Assembly (NCBI GenBank): GCA_033961575.1
Contig: CM066728.1
Coordinates: forward strand, 32,488,352-32,552,351
Origin: Aselliscus stoliczkanus
Taxonomy: Eukaryota > Chordata > Mammalia > Chiroptera > Hipposideridae
Direction: 5' to 3'
DNA: 64,000 nt
Shown: positions 12,109 through 23,579 of the stretch, in pieces
Position numbering within the stretch: the first letter of the stretch is position 1
Layout of the letters: every line of letters starts with the position of its first letter
Program-made: the position numbers and the translations under genes
The notes under the pieces: model-generated
Told to the model about the DNA's origin: nothing
The model's database searches: none
What the model saw: the letters and a program-made list of their open reading frames with translations, nothing else

Positions 12109-12751
12109 AGATGGAAGAAATGTTCTCATAATCATGAAACTCATTTTTTAAAATTTCATGCTGTAATTATGCCAATGTTTTATTGCTATTGAAATGGAGC
12201 TCTTAAAACAGCCAGTTGTTCTTGCAAACTAATTGTAAGTTAAAATGATGCATTTTATCATTTTATTTCCAACATTTTAAATGTATAGATATGTAGGTTT
12301 TAAGGTAACTTTTAAGTTACTTTCAGTAACAAAAATTATTTTTAAACATTTGCTTTCAAGATGCTCTTTCTGTAGCATGATTTGAGCTATCACTTTCTCA
12401 CTCATTGCTAAACTACCACCTTTACCTTGAGACAACAGACTGTATGTCCATCTTTTTGCAAATATTACTAGATGGCACACCACTGCCAGCTAATTTGTCC
12501 TCCCAGGAGAGGTCAGAAGATTTGTAGCCTTTGCATTTTGATCTTATCTTTCAGTGTGATAACTCTTTCAATAAACTTGCTTCTGCCACAAGGTGAAACT
12601 TTATGCGGCACTAAAGATTTCTGTGGTCATTTCCCATCATTTCAATATAACCCACTCCTTGGGTGCACATAAAATGCTCTAGGTCACAACACATGAAAAA
12701 CAAGTGAACAAATAAAAACAGCACTGCCAATCTCCCCTTCTGCCTTCTTTC
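12109..12751. other. No gene or repeat recognised
   Basis: Short frames only; none supported. Confidence 0.5.
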
Positions 12752-13250
12752 CTGTATTAGCCAGGGTTTTCCAGCGTAACAGAACCAATATAGCACGTGT
12801 GTGTGTGTGTGTGTGTATACTTGAACATATGCAGGGGTATGTATGTATACATATGTGCATATATTATATATATAAGAGGGGGAGAGAGAGACAGATTTTT
12901 TTAAAACTAGCTTATGGGATTAAGGGGGCTGGCCAGTCTGAATTTTGTAGGGTAGGAGGCAGTAGGATGGAAACGGAAGAGTTGATATTGCATTCTGGAG
13001 TTCAAAGGCAGTCTGGAAGCAGAATTCCTTCTTTTTCAGGAGACCTCAGTTTTTCTCTCTTTAGTCCTTCAGCTGATTGAATGAGATCTACCCACATTAT
13101 GTAGGATAAACATTTTTAGTCAGCGTCTACTGATTTAAATGTTAATCACATCTAAAGAAATACCTCACAGCAACATATAAAACTGGTGTTTGACCTAACA
13201 TCTGGGCAACATAGCCTAGCCATGCTGACACATAAAACTAACCATCACGT
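12752..13250 (-). repeat. MLT2-type LTR (ERV-L) with TG microsatellite
   Basis: It starts 'tgtattagccagggttttcc', carries (TG)n at about 12798-12817, then 'cattctggagttcaaaggca', 'cagctgattgaatgagatct' and ends 'tgacacataaaactaaccat'. Better preserved than the copy at 1732-2206. Confidence 0.8.
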
Positions 13251-14646
13251 ACCTCTACTGGAGTGGACCATCCTGAGCACAGCTGGGGTACATCAGAAAT
13301 TTTTCTGAATTGGCTGAGCTGGTCTTAATGACTCAGCAGTATGTGGGGCAACTGTAAAGAAGGTGTACCTGTATTAATTTGATGAAAAAGACCAGAAAAT
13401 GGGGACACAGTTATTTTTTGAGCAACTGTTCTAGACTCTGAGTCTGTGGTATTGAGGTCTCATGGAACTTACTTTGTAGCAGGTAAGAGTTTTATTTTTA
13501 ACTCTACATACACAATATAAAATCATTTATTAGCCACAGGAGAGGAAGAAACAATTCAAGAAAGAAGGTGGCCTTTGAGCCAGGCCTTGAAGAACAAATA
13601 AATTTTAACAAATGAAAATGGGGAAAGGGTTGTTTGAAGTACAAATTGGATCGTTAATAATGCAGTTGAATTACTTTCTAGGAAACAATAGCAACAAAAA
13701 GCCTTTTTCTTTCTGCAATTAATTCTTAGGGGTAATCATTAATAACCCCTGCCCCTTTTATTCTGGATCCTTGTCTTCTTGAGCTCTTTATATTATACAA
13801 GTATTTATTTATTTATTTTTAATAGAAATTTGCATGTCAAATGCCTTGTTAGAAGCTCTGGATTTAGAGCTAGGTAACATAGAGGAGGATTTAAAATCAG
13901 TAAACCCTGGGAAACCATAAGGAAAAACATTCAAGCATTTTTCTGACATTGAATTAAAAGGATGAAAGTATTCCACATTGTGGAAATGGAAATGGTGGTG
14001 GCATTAATAGGAGTACTTTTTTTGTATCCAGAATATTCCAAATGAGCTTGAATATCAATAAAAGTTAACAGATGTTTTAAAGACCTTTCCCCCCTCCCTT
14101 TTAAAAACACACCAGGTCCACACATCTTTAAGCCCAACTTCCTTCAACAAATAAATTCTCTGACCTAATTGCTTCCCTAAAAAAGTCCAGTTGCTTTCCT
14201 GAGCAACACTTGTCTGTCAGCTTCTCAGAATAGCTAGATACTGAATACCTTCTGACTTCTTAAAGGTTTGGAATAGGAAATATCTAAGAAACAAAAAATC
14301 CAACACGGAAAAATTCAGGCCTATAGCCAGAGAGAGGGCAGGCAGGAAGTACAAGTATTAATAAATCCTGGAGGCTTCAGTATTACAATCAGTTGTATAT
14401 TGAGCAATCAGAACATAGTCAGTATGCCACATAGCATATGATTTTAGTTCTGTAGCAGTTTGTTTTTTGTTAAAAATAGATGTGATGGTTGCCAATAACT
14501 TTCCCTGAGAGGTTAATGTGACACGATTTGGAGAGGTTGGAAATACCAAGCCATCTCAACACAATGTATTTTCATTGTATAACACTGTTCTAAGATGGCA
14601 TCTAATATTTAAGAGCTTTTAAATAACCAATCAAAATTTAAAAAAT
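13251..14646. other. No gene or repeat recognised
   Basis: AT-rich DNA with short ATTT runs near 13804-13820. No supported features. Confidence 0.45.
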
Positions 14647-14656
14647 GAGAACTTTT

Positions 14657-14841
14657 GGGTGGCCGGTTAGCTCAGATGGTTAGAACGCAGGCTCATAACA
14701 CCAAGGTTGCCAGTTTGATTCCCACATGGGGCAAGGACCTGTGCCCTCCACAACTAGATTGAAACAGCTACTTCACTTGTAGCTGATGGGTCCTGGAAAA
14801 ACACACTGTTCCCCAATAAAATTTCTAGAAAAAAAAAAAAG
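14657..14841 (+). mobile_element. VES-type tRNA SINE, full length
   Basis: Head 'gggtggccggttagctcaga', 'tcataacaccaaggttgcca', tail 'acacactgttccccaataaa' and poly-A. Target duplication gagaactttt at 14647-14656 and 14842-14851. Confidence 0.93.
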
Positions 14842-14851
14842 GAGAACTTTT

Positions 14852-15402
14852 TGCATTTTCATAGGACATCAGCAACTCTTGTCTCACCCTGTTTTTAAAA
14901 TCATTTCTGAAGGTGACAGACATTTGTGGGTTCTCCTCATTATATCACTGAAACTAAATGTTCTCAGTCAAGGTCAGATCAACCCATTAAGGAATGTTTG
15001 ATCTTCAAATTGCCATATGACAAAATGCTAGACCTAAAAGGGGAAGAACTGGAATGCAACCCAGAGTGTCCAGCTCTCAGTCCTGGGCTGCTTGATGTTT
15101 TTGTCTCCATCACACTGGCTTTGAAATGTTGGGCACTTCTGTTAGTGCCCTGTTTGGTACATACTCTTGCTTTTTATTATGAGTCCACTTTGTCTTGCAG
15201 ATTTTCTTCCTTGGTAGACGTTTCTAGAAGGCCTTAATAAGCCACAAGAGTGAGAGGGCTCAGTGTTTGGACCATTTTCTGATGCTGAAGATTTTAGGAC
15301 ATCTATGTATATAGTCACTATTGTACCTCACTGCCTGGCAGGATTCCTAACATCACAGACATTTAGTAATATTTGTGAAGTAAATAAATATGTCAAATTA
15401 GG

Positions 15403-15442
<40 letters not shown>

Positions 15443-15834
15443 TGTTAATCTAGGCTGCTGAGGATGGCAGCTTTTATAATAATCAAAGTTTCCCCCATGC
15501 ACATGGTCTCTGTTAAACCTTACTAATAGGGGTAATGATGAAACTTCTTTTCCCTCTTTTGGGAAAGCAAATTAGTAAACCAGTCACCATTACTAGATTG
15601 CATTATGTCTTACAATAGCAGAGCGGCTCAGAGAACAAGAAACCTTCTTTCCCCAACTCTCACTTATTTTACAGATAGCATGATTCTCCTCTTTTCCCTG
15701 GGAAATATGTTTCCCAAGCAGTGTGAGAAAAGGGCTGATTTTTTTGCCTGTCCTGAAGTTGGCTTCTATTGGAGGTGAGCAGAGAAGAGAAGAAGCTGAT
15801 GGATTCCACCCTCACCTGTGACAGCATCAATACG
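14852..15834. other. No gene seen; (TG)n microsatellite
   Basis: Contains an uninterrupted (TG)n tract at about 15402-15441. Frames at 14926-15237 and 15263-15448 have no recognisable motif. Confidence 0.5.
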
Positions 15835-15842
15835 CTGGGCTA

Positions 15843-15953
15843 GGGCCAACCAAGTGGCGCAGTGGTTAAGCGCTGGCTTGGGAAACCAGCGGCCCCGGTT
15901 TGGGTCCCACATATGAGGGCCAGTGATACTGCCCTCAAAAAAAAAAAAAAATC
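15843..15953 (+). mobile_element. Short-form tRNA SINE
   Basis: Head 'gggccaaccaagtggcgcag', ending 'gatactgccctc' plus poly-A. Duplication ctgggcta at 15835-15842 and 15954-15961. Confidence 0.9.
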
Positions 15954-15961
15954 CTGGGCTA

Positions 15962-16640
15962 GACCCTACACCCTGCTCCTCACTCCTCTGGAGAACTGAG
16001 TAACAGTATGGTAAAGCTGTCAGGGCACAAAGAAAGCTTTGTGTCCAATTTTGTGGTTTTACTCAGGATGAAATAGGAGTTCTGATAGGCAAGGAATTTC
16101 CCAGTTAACCATGGCAGCACCTGGAGAGAAACCCGCATCTTCTGGCCCTTATGAAGGTGGTTCAAGGCTCTTTCTTACTGGTAGCTGGGATGGTATCCTC
16201 ATCCACAAGTTCTCTAATTTTTTTTCCAACCTAAGATTTCACTCAAGAAATCAATGTTCTCAAATTTCAGATTCCTAGAGATATGAGGTGTTGTTATTGT
16301 TGATTGTTGTTGTTTTTCCTTCTGAATTGCAGAAAAGTTGAAAAGCTGGATTATTGGAGAAAAAGTAACATAATTATGTATTTTTTGTCATGTCAAAATG
16401 TTAAGTAAGAAAAAGCAAGTTGCAGAAAAATGTATAGAGATCAAATCCATTTTATTATGTATTTACAGCTTTAAAAAAGGTCTGAACTAAATTGTTTAAA
16501 AAAATGGTTACCCCTTTTTATGGGGCATGAGTGGGATTAGATAGTGGGGTGTGAGAGGGACTTTCCTATTTTTATGCTAAATATTATTTTATTGTATTAT
16601 TTTTGTAGTGAAAATGTAACCATGTGTTTCATGAGTAACA
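15962..16640. other. No gene or repeat recognised
   Basis: Includes a GTT-rich run near 16290-16316; otherwise plain. Confidence 0.45.
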
Positions 16641-16644
16641 TGCT

Positions 16645-17503
16645 AAAATTACATGAATTCAACAAAGAACTAATATCTAGAATACATAAATAAAGAACTT
16701 GCAAAACTCAACAGTAAAAAGAACAACCAATCCAATTAGAAAGTGAACAAAAGATATGACAGACATCTCACTTGGGGAGAACATCCAGATAGGACATGAA
16801 AAGATGTTCAATGTCATTAGACACAAGAGAAATAAAAATTAAAACCACAAGTAAATGTCATTTTACTGATTGGTCACACACCAATCCAAGTGGCTCAAAT
16901 AAAGGATGTGAAAACATCATATTCTGACAAGGATGAAGAAAAACTGGGCCCCATGGCCACACTGAAAAATAGTCCGGCAATGTCTTATAAAACTAACCTT
17001 ATGATCCAGCAATTATATTCATGGGAAATGAAAATTTATTTGACTCCTCAGGGAATTATGCTGGGTGAAAAAAGCCAGTCCCCAAAGGCTGCATACTGTA
17101 TGATTCCATTTATAGAGCATCTTTGAAATGGCAAGAGGTTAGTGGTTGCCTGGGGTTAGGGATGGGGAGGATTGGGTGTGGTGATGAAAGGGCAACACAG
17201 GGATCCCTGTGGTGGTGGAACTGTTTTGTATCTTGACTGTGGTTGTGGACACATGAATTTACATGTGATAAAACTGAATACAACTAAATACACAGTACAA
17301 GTGAAACCAGGGAAATCTGAATAAAAGCAGTAGGTTGTATCAATGTCATATTCTGCTCGTGGTACTGTACTATAGTTTCAGAAGATGTTAACATGGAGAA
17401 AAACTGGGCAAAAGATACGTGGAATCTGTCAGTGGTATTTCTTCCAACTGCATCTGAACCCACAATTACCTCGGTAAAACTTTCAATTAAAAAAAAAAAG
17501 TAA
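16645..17503 (+). mobile_element. Old L1 3' end
   Basis: L1 ORF2 3' and 3' UTR sequence ('tgatccagcaattatattca', 'catactgtatgattccattt', 'tgtatcttgactgtggttgt') ending in an A-rich tail near 17491-17501. Many stops. Confidence 0.8.
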
Positions 17504-17582
17504 CTGTAACATGTTGAAGCATTTGAATACATGAGTCAACTCCAAGCAGCAGGCAGCTGCAGGACCCTTACTGCTTCTAGAA

Positions 17583-17798
17583 CAGGGGCCGGCAAACTGC
17601 GGCTCTTTGGGTACGTACATGTGGCTCTGAAGTAAAACTGAAAATGAAAATAAAACGATCATAGTTTCATTTATAAAACTTTTAAAGGATATTATTCACG
17701 TAATGGTGATTTCATTTGTTTTATGGCTCTCGAATAATTTTTAAATTGTTGTGAGGGACAGGATTGGCTCTTTCGTCTGAAAAGTTTGCCAACCTCTA
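17583..17798. mobile_element. Non-autonomous hAT element, 216 bp
   Basis: The ends caggggccggcaaact and agtttgccaacctcta are inverted repeats of hAT type. A perfect 8-bp duplication TTCTAGAA lies on both sides (17575-17582, 17799-17806), the size made by hAT transposases. There is no coding capacity, so it needed an enzyme supplied elsewhere. The centre is AT-rich with 'cggctctttgggta' and 'tggctctttcgtctga' near the ends. Confidence 0.92.
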
Positions 17799-17945
17799 TT
17801 CTAGAAGATGAAACATCTGTTCCACCTCCCCAGCTATTGCCCCAAACATTCTTACCTTACTGCACAAGTGGGAGAACAGGGACTCATATTACCGCAATGA
17901 ATTCGTTTCTATAACCATACAATCTGATCATGATTTAGGTCTAAA

Positions 17946-18092
17946 TCAGAGGCTGTCAAGCCTGGCTGCAGATTAGAATCACCTCATCCCAGTGTGATTA
18001 AATCTGAGTCTTGGGATCGAATGTAGACACAGCTTTTTGTTGGGTGTTCAAGCTCTCCAGTCGACTGTGATGTACAGCCATGATTGAGACCC
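17946..18092. repeat. MER5A-like hAT-Charlie element
   Basis: 'gctgcagattagaatcacct' near the left and 'tgattgagacccactg' at the right match the ends of MER5A, an old mammalian non-autonomous hAT. Confidence 0.72.
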
Positions 18093-21000
18093 ACTGGTCA
18101 GAGTGGTCATCCTAAGGATGGCCTTTAAAACACCAGCCCAGGCCCCCCCTTTTCTCACTATCCCAGCCTACACTTTTGGAGTCAGAAGGATGTGTTTTCA
18201 GGGGCTCACTTCCCCTCTGCAGAACAAGCTGATGCGAAGTGTAGAACCTGGAGAAAAGGGTGCGCTCGGCAGCAGGCCAGCTGGATGAGCTCTAGAGTGG
18301 ACACAGGCAGGCTTAATTCTCCAGCTGCATGCTTGGCTGACTTTCTCCACACACGGCTGTTTGCTCTGATGGCTGCTTCTCAGGCTGCTAAGAGGCCGTG
18401 CAACTCGTGGGCAGAACCCTCTATGAACCAGGAGGGTGGAGAGACAAAGTTCTTGGGGTGACCTCTTAAGTCTACTCAGCCCCCAACCGAGAGCCCCACC
18501 ACCATCACCACCCCCATCATGCCACCAAAGACTCTGAAACCTCTAAGGTTCTGTGCGGTGTCAAGGAGATAAATAGGGCCTGGTGATTAATCTCAGTGCC
18601 TCCAGGGAAGAAAAGACGTTGGGGATTTGGCATCCCCTTGCAGCACACTTCTTCACAGAGTACTCGTACTTCGAAACACCCCAGGGATGATGTGAAGGAA
18701 AATTTATTTAACAGCTCCTCTATACAACTCTCATCCAGCAGTCATTAGAAGGCAAACAGAGCTATGAAAAACTCTGCCTGATTACAAGTACCACAAGAAT
18801 TTCTCAAATAACCCAAGCAAATTCCTCAGACTCTGCTAAAATCCAGGTACAGGAATAACAGCTTTCGGGTCATTCATACTTTCCCTCCTCTGTTATTTAT
18901 GAGCTCCAGACATTTTCTTAATTGTTCTAGAGATTAGCAAAGTTAGCTTCTCCCATCATCCAACTGTGTCCCATTCTCCACACTTACCACCCTTCAGATT
19001 CTGTTCCTAGGATTCCAAAAAGCCACATGCTACTTGACCTCCCATTAATTGTGTTTACAGAACCCCAAGTGCAATTATTAAAATAGATGTTGTTCATCTA
19101 CATGCTGAGATTATTGTATTTTGTCCTCTCACAAGTTTAACCGCTGCGCCTTAAGAAATTCTTTTCTCTCATCTGTTTTCTTTACTTGCAATTGCAATCA
19201 CTCCTGCAAAGTGACCTCTCTAAGAAATCATTGTTAAAGGAAATAAAAGATTGGAAAGAAAAAGCAGCAGCTGGTACCCAGCTGCTTGCTACTGTCTGGG
19301 CTGAGTGCATGCTGTGGGGCTCCAGGCCTGTGGCTGCTGGCTCTGACCTTCACTGGCTCAGTTCTTAACATCTTTATCTCTCTAGTTTTGACTACAAGTG
19401 ATGAGACAGATTGCTTTTCCCATAAAGCAGCTCCAACCCTATGTGAAAAATCAGTTGAGGCTGTAGCCGATTCCTGCTTTTTCCCCCCTCTTTAGATTAA
19501 AGGTGCTCAGATCTTAAAATAAAAATTAAAAGGGAATCTAAAATTCCAGACCAGATCTAAAATTCTGAAATCCTTATTTCAATTGCCTTTTGTTTCTGCA
19601 GTCATTAAACATTTGTTGGTTTCTGGCTTTCTTTGAAAGTAAGAATTACTGGACTATGCTCTAGGAAAATGCATGTGTTTACAAACATACAACATGTTGC
19701 TTTATAATTTCAGGAAGTCCACAGACCAATTAAGCCACCTAAGCCAACCCAGAGACAGTATTGGTGGATTAGAATAAAAATATTAGGTGAAAAAAAAAAT
19801 AGGTGATCAAGAAAAGGAACTATTCACATAAATATATAAAGCAAAGAAGTCTGTTTTATTTCCTAAATTCCTAGACATGACAAGATTTTCTTTTTTTTTT
19901 TTTGATACACCACACAAACTAGAACAAAAGTAATATTCTTAGTAGACCAGAGACTACAAACTTCCTGAAAGATGAAAGGCAAGAGGAGCCACAGCCCAAA
20001 TCTATGCAAAAGAGGACTGCTGCAAAAGGTGCAGGGGGCTCTTGAGATGCTCCAAGCCCAGAGGTGGCAGAGGGTGGGGCAGGAAGACCCTGATACAGCC
20101 AACATGGTGATTGCCCAGGAATAGTAGGAGAATGAACCAAGCTGATCGGTGCCTTCCTTCCATTCTTCCCCACACCTACCTGCAAGGGTCTTTATGCTAG
20201 GAACTGTGCGCATTCTCTGCCACTACAGCTTTCCCTGGTTTACAATAATTTGCAACACATTTTGTGTTGTTCCCTAGCATTCCACGCCATTTTTTCCCCT
20301 GCTGATCAAAGGTACATGGCCATTGTAGGAAATTTGGAAAGTACATATATGCTGCAGTAAAAGTATAATCCACAATCCTATCACCGAAGAGGAACATTTG
20401 TTTATATTTTGGTGTGTTTCCTCTCAGAACTTCCTCTCTACATTCCTTTTTAAAAAAAAACAAAAAAAAAAAAAAAAAAAACCTAGCTCATATTAAATTG
20501 TACATGCAATTTTGTACTTAGATTGGGTTTTGTTGTTGTTTATTAGTAACTATATCATCTAACTGGACAGGATTTTCACCTGAAAGAAATATCCCTAATG
20601 ACAGAGTGGAAACAGCATCCCATGTCCTCAGAATCTAGAGGCGGGAAATGGAGGTTAAAGAACTGGCTCTGGATGCTTAAAATGGTGGCCACCTGTTCTC
20701 ATTGCAATCTATAAAAATTGGTAGGGACTGTGCCCTGGGGCAATGGCTGTGAGAATAAATAATTCAAAGAAAGAGCAGGGCTAAGCCCAAACACCTGATA
20801 AGAGAACACTAAAGTCCCTAGGGCCAAAAGCATGTAAACTAAGATGAGAGTACAAGTTTGTTCAAAGGGCTTGTAAGTGATAAAATACTTAAAAGACATA
20901 TTTGATAGTCTTATGGATTAATATTCTCGAGTATTTTTTACTTCATTCAACCCTGTTCATATAAGAGATCCCATTGTCTACCTAGATCAATCTCCCACTG

Positions 21001-21897
21001 GGAAAAGAATTTGGGGATTACAAAGGAGAGGGCCAAAATTATAATTGTGGTCTTATTGCATTAAATGAAAAAATTTTTTGAAACGATCAACAAAAGTAAA
21101 ATCTATCAGTAATTGTACAAATCTGTTATTAATATAACCTTATATGTTAATTGAAACCCTTGGCCCATTCAAGCCACCATTAATCATGCACAGATAAATG
21201 TGTTTCATCTAAAAATTGTGGCAGTCCCATCTCTGTGTATATGCATGCAAAGCTTTGCAATTAAAAAAAAAACCCGACCTGTTAAACATTCAGCTTTACT
21301 TTCAGTTACCAAATAAAGTGCACAATAGATATCTTCATCCTACAGCCCATTCCCACTTCCACACCTAGCCCCCACCCACATCTTTGACTCTTGTCCATCC
21401 TTGTTCCTTTCCAGATTCTACCTCTGTTCCTGGGATGCATTCAGCCTTGAGCCCCAAGTTAATAATTTGATAATTTTGAAGAAGTGAAAGAAAAATCTTG
21501 TCTTTTTAGCACCATTAACCAGGTCTGAATGTAAAATATCACACACTCGTGATGATAGCTTCTAACTTTACTATTCCCAGGTCTGTATTACTTAATGTAA
21601 GATCAAATTTACAGAAATTTACCATGTTTGATGTAGACTCTGGTCCAATAATTCAGATATTGTGGTAGTAGAGACCCAAATATTAGAAGTATGAAAAAGA
21701 CCTGCCTTGAAATATTAAATATGTGGCACTGGCAAGAGAACTGAGGCAAATGTAGAAACCAATACATAGTAGGTATCACTGGAATTAGGGTGGGTTAACA
21801 GCCTGAACAGCTTGTAGAACTGTTTTTATATAAGGGCATTAACTCAATAGAGACAGTGTGGTCCCAAATAAATAAATACTTTATGACTCAAGGCAAA
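18093..21897. other. Mostly unassigned intergenic DNA
   Basis: 18100-18700 is less AT-rich and unique-looking. A T-run at 19889-19903 and another A-run at 20453-20481 hint at decayed retrocopies, but I find no identifiable parent or target duplication. The minus frames at 19863-20463 have no recognised domain. Confidence 0.4.
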
Positions 21898-21899
21898 TA

Positions 21900-23190
21900 T
21901 TGGGTTGTCAGAAAAGTCGTGACACATGTTTGCAACAGATGGCACTACTTCATTTTTGGAAGCACTAGAGTCATTCGCATCCAGGTTATTGCTATGTCAT
22001 TTGACAGCTGATAGTTGTAGCTTCATTCTAAAAAACAAATTGAGCAATTTGGTTGAGTTTTGGAGATTTTACAACAAACTGAAGATGGAAGACCAAACTG
22101 TGCATTTTTGCCATATTTTACTGTTTTAATTCCATAAAGAGAAGAATGAGCATTAAGCTTGTGAAAAGTTGCATAAAGTTTACGGTGACAATGCTCTACA
22201 AGAACATCAGTGCCAATGATGGTTCACAAAATTCCGTGCTGGTGATTTTGATCTCAACAACATTCCTCAGTCAGAGAGGCCCACTGAAGTTCATGACAAA
22301 ATAAAGGCATTGATCGAGTCAAATCCATGTTACACGACCCGAGAGATTGCAGAAACATTGAACATCCATCATTCAAGCATTCACGACCACCTGAAGAAGC
22401 TTGGATAAGTAAGCAAGCTTGATATTTGGGTTCCGCATGAATTCAAACAAGTTCATTTGATGGCTCGTATAAACATCTGCAATATGCTCATTAAATGTGA
22501 GGAAAATGATCCTTTTTTGAGGTGACTGATACCTGGTGATGAGAAGTGGATTGTTTACAACAATGTGGTGCACAAGCAGTCTTGGTTCCTATGTGATGAT
22601 TCACCTCAAACGACATCGAAAGCAGACATTCATCAGAGAAATGTTATGCTCTCAGTGTGGTGGGATTTTAAAAGTGTCGTGTTTTTCAAGCTCCTACCAA
22701 GGAACCAAACAATCAATTCGAATGTGTACTGTTGGCAATAGGACAGTTTGAATGAACCCATCATCCAGAAACGTCCAGAGCTTGTTAATTGTAAAGGAGT
22801 TGTATTCCATAGCGACAACGCGAGACCACACACAAGTCTGATCACCCGTCAAAAATTATTGGAGCTTGGTTGGGATGTGTTGCCACACCCACCATATTCG
22901 CTTGACCTTGTACTGTAAGACTTCCACTTGTTTCACTGTCTTCAAAACTCCTTGCGTGGTATAATGTTCAAGTTATATGAGGTTTTAAATCAGCACCTTG
23001 TTCAGATTTTCGCAAATAAAGACATGTCCTTCTATGAGTGAGGAATTATGAAGCTCACTGAAAGATGGCAAAAGGTTATCAAACAAAACGGGCATTGTTT
23101 GATATCATTGATTGATCTTTGTTCTTTATATAAATAAATGACCTTTGAAAAACATAGACAAAATACATCATGACTTTTCTGACAATCCAA
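21900..23190 (+). mobile_element. Mariner (Tc1/mariner, DD34D) copy with broken transposase
   Basis: The complete-length element (1291 bp) has inverted ends ttgggttgtcagaaaagtc and gacttttctgacaatccaa, flanked by TA at 21898-21899 and 23191-23192. Between them lies a decayed transposase. A helix-turn-helix region is readable at about 22318-22406 (TTREIAETLNIHHSSIHDHL), then a WVPHEF motif near 22427. The catalytic triad survives in sequence: GDEKW near 22535-22549, HSDNARPH with Asp at 22814-22816, and DFHLF with Asp at 22919-22921. Exactly 34 codons separate the last two Asp, which defines mariner. Stops, including TAA at 22916-22918 and one near 22406, and frame breaks near the start kill it. 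Confidence 0.93.
22140..23110 (+). pseudogene. Mariner transposase pseudogene
   Basis: The region can be read as a mariner transposase only by passing several in-frame stops (for example near 22149, 22406, 22740 and 22916). No intact open frame covers both the DNA-binding and catalytic parts. The residues around the catalytic Asp remain close to the family pattern, so decay is moderate. Confidence 0.88.
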
Positions 23191-23229
23191 TACTTCACAG
23201 TACTGATAATGTTTATTGTACATTAATAT

Positions 23230-23575
23230 GTCAGATCAGGTCCTCTGGGAAGCAGATGCCAGGATGGAGTGATAAATTCAAGAGATTTATTGGGGGAAAT
23301 GCCTATGAGGGATAAAAGTGGGATAGAGTTGGAGTATGCAGGGAGAGACTTCAGACTGCAGTGCAGGTCTGACACCTGTGAAAGAGGAAAGGAAAGGAAG
23401 ATTAGGTAGAAGAGTCTCAGGCTTCAGTACAGCTCTAAGAAAGTCAGCCAACCCTAGAGCAGATGTTACCCATTAGAAGAATCCTACATCAGGCAGAAAT
23501 GGACCTTCTCTAGTCCCCCCACCATGCTCTGTCACTGGCTGGGTACAGCCTGGGGAGAATGTGGCCCCAGGTTGG
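23230..23575 (-). repeat. Probable 3' LTR of the ERV-L relic
   Basis: It sits just beyond the end of the pol/dUTPase relic on the minus strand. Near 23488-23522 it has 'catcaggcagaaatggacct' then 'ctagtccccccacc', which resembles 25713-25751 ('catcaagcagagctggcctg' then 'ctagcacctcccccc') at the other end. This fits a pair of LTRs, but the match is short. Confidence 0.5.
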
Positions 23576-23579
23576 ACAG

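Noticed and set aside
19863..20463. Possible retrocopy on the minus strand ending in a T-run
   Set aside because: No parent gene, polyadenylation signal or target duplication could be identified.
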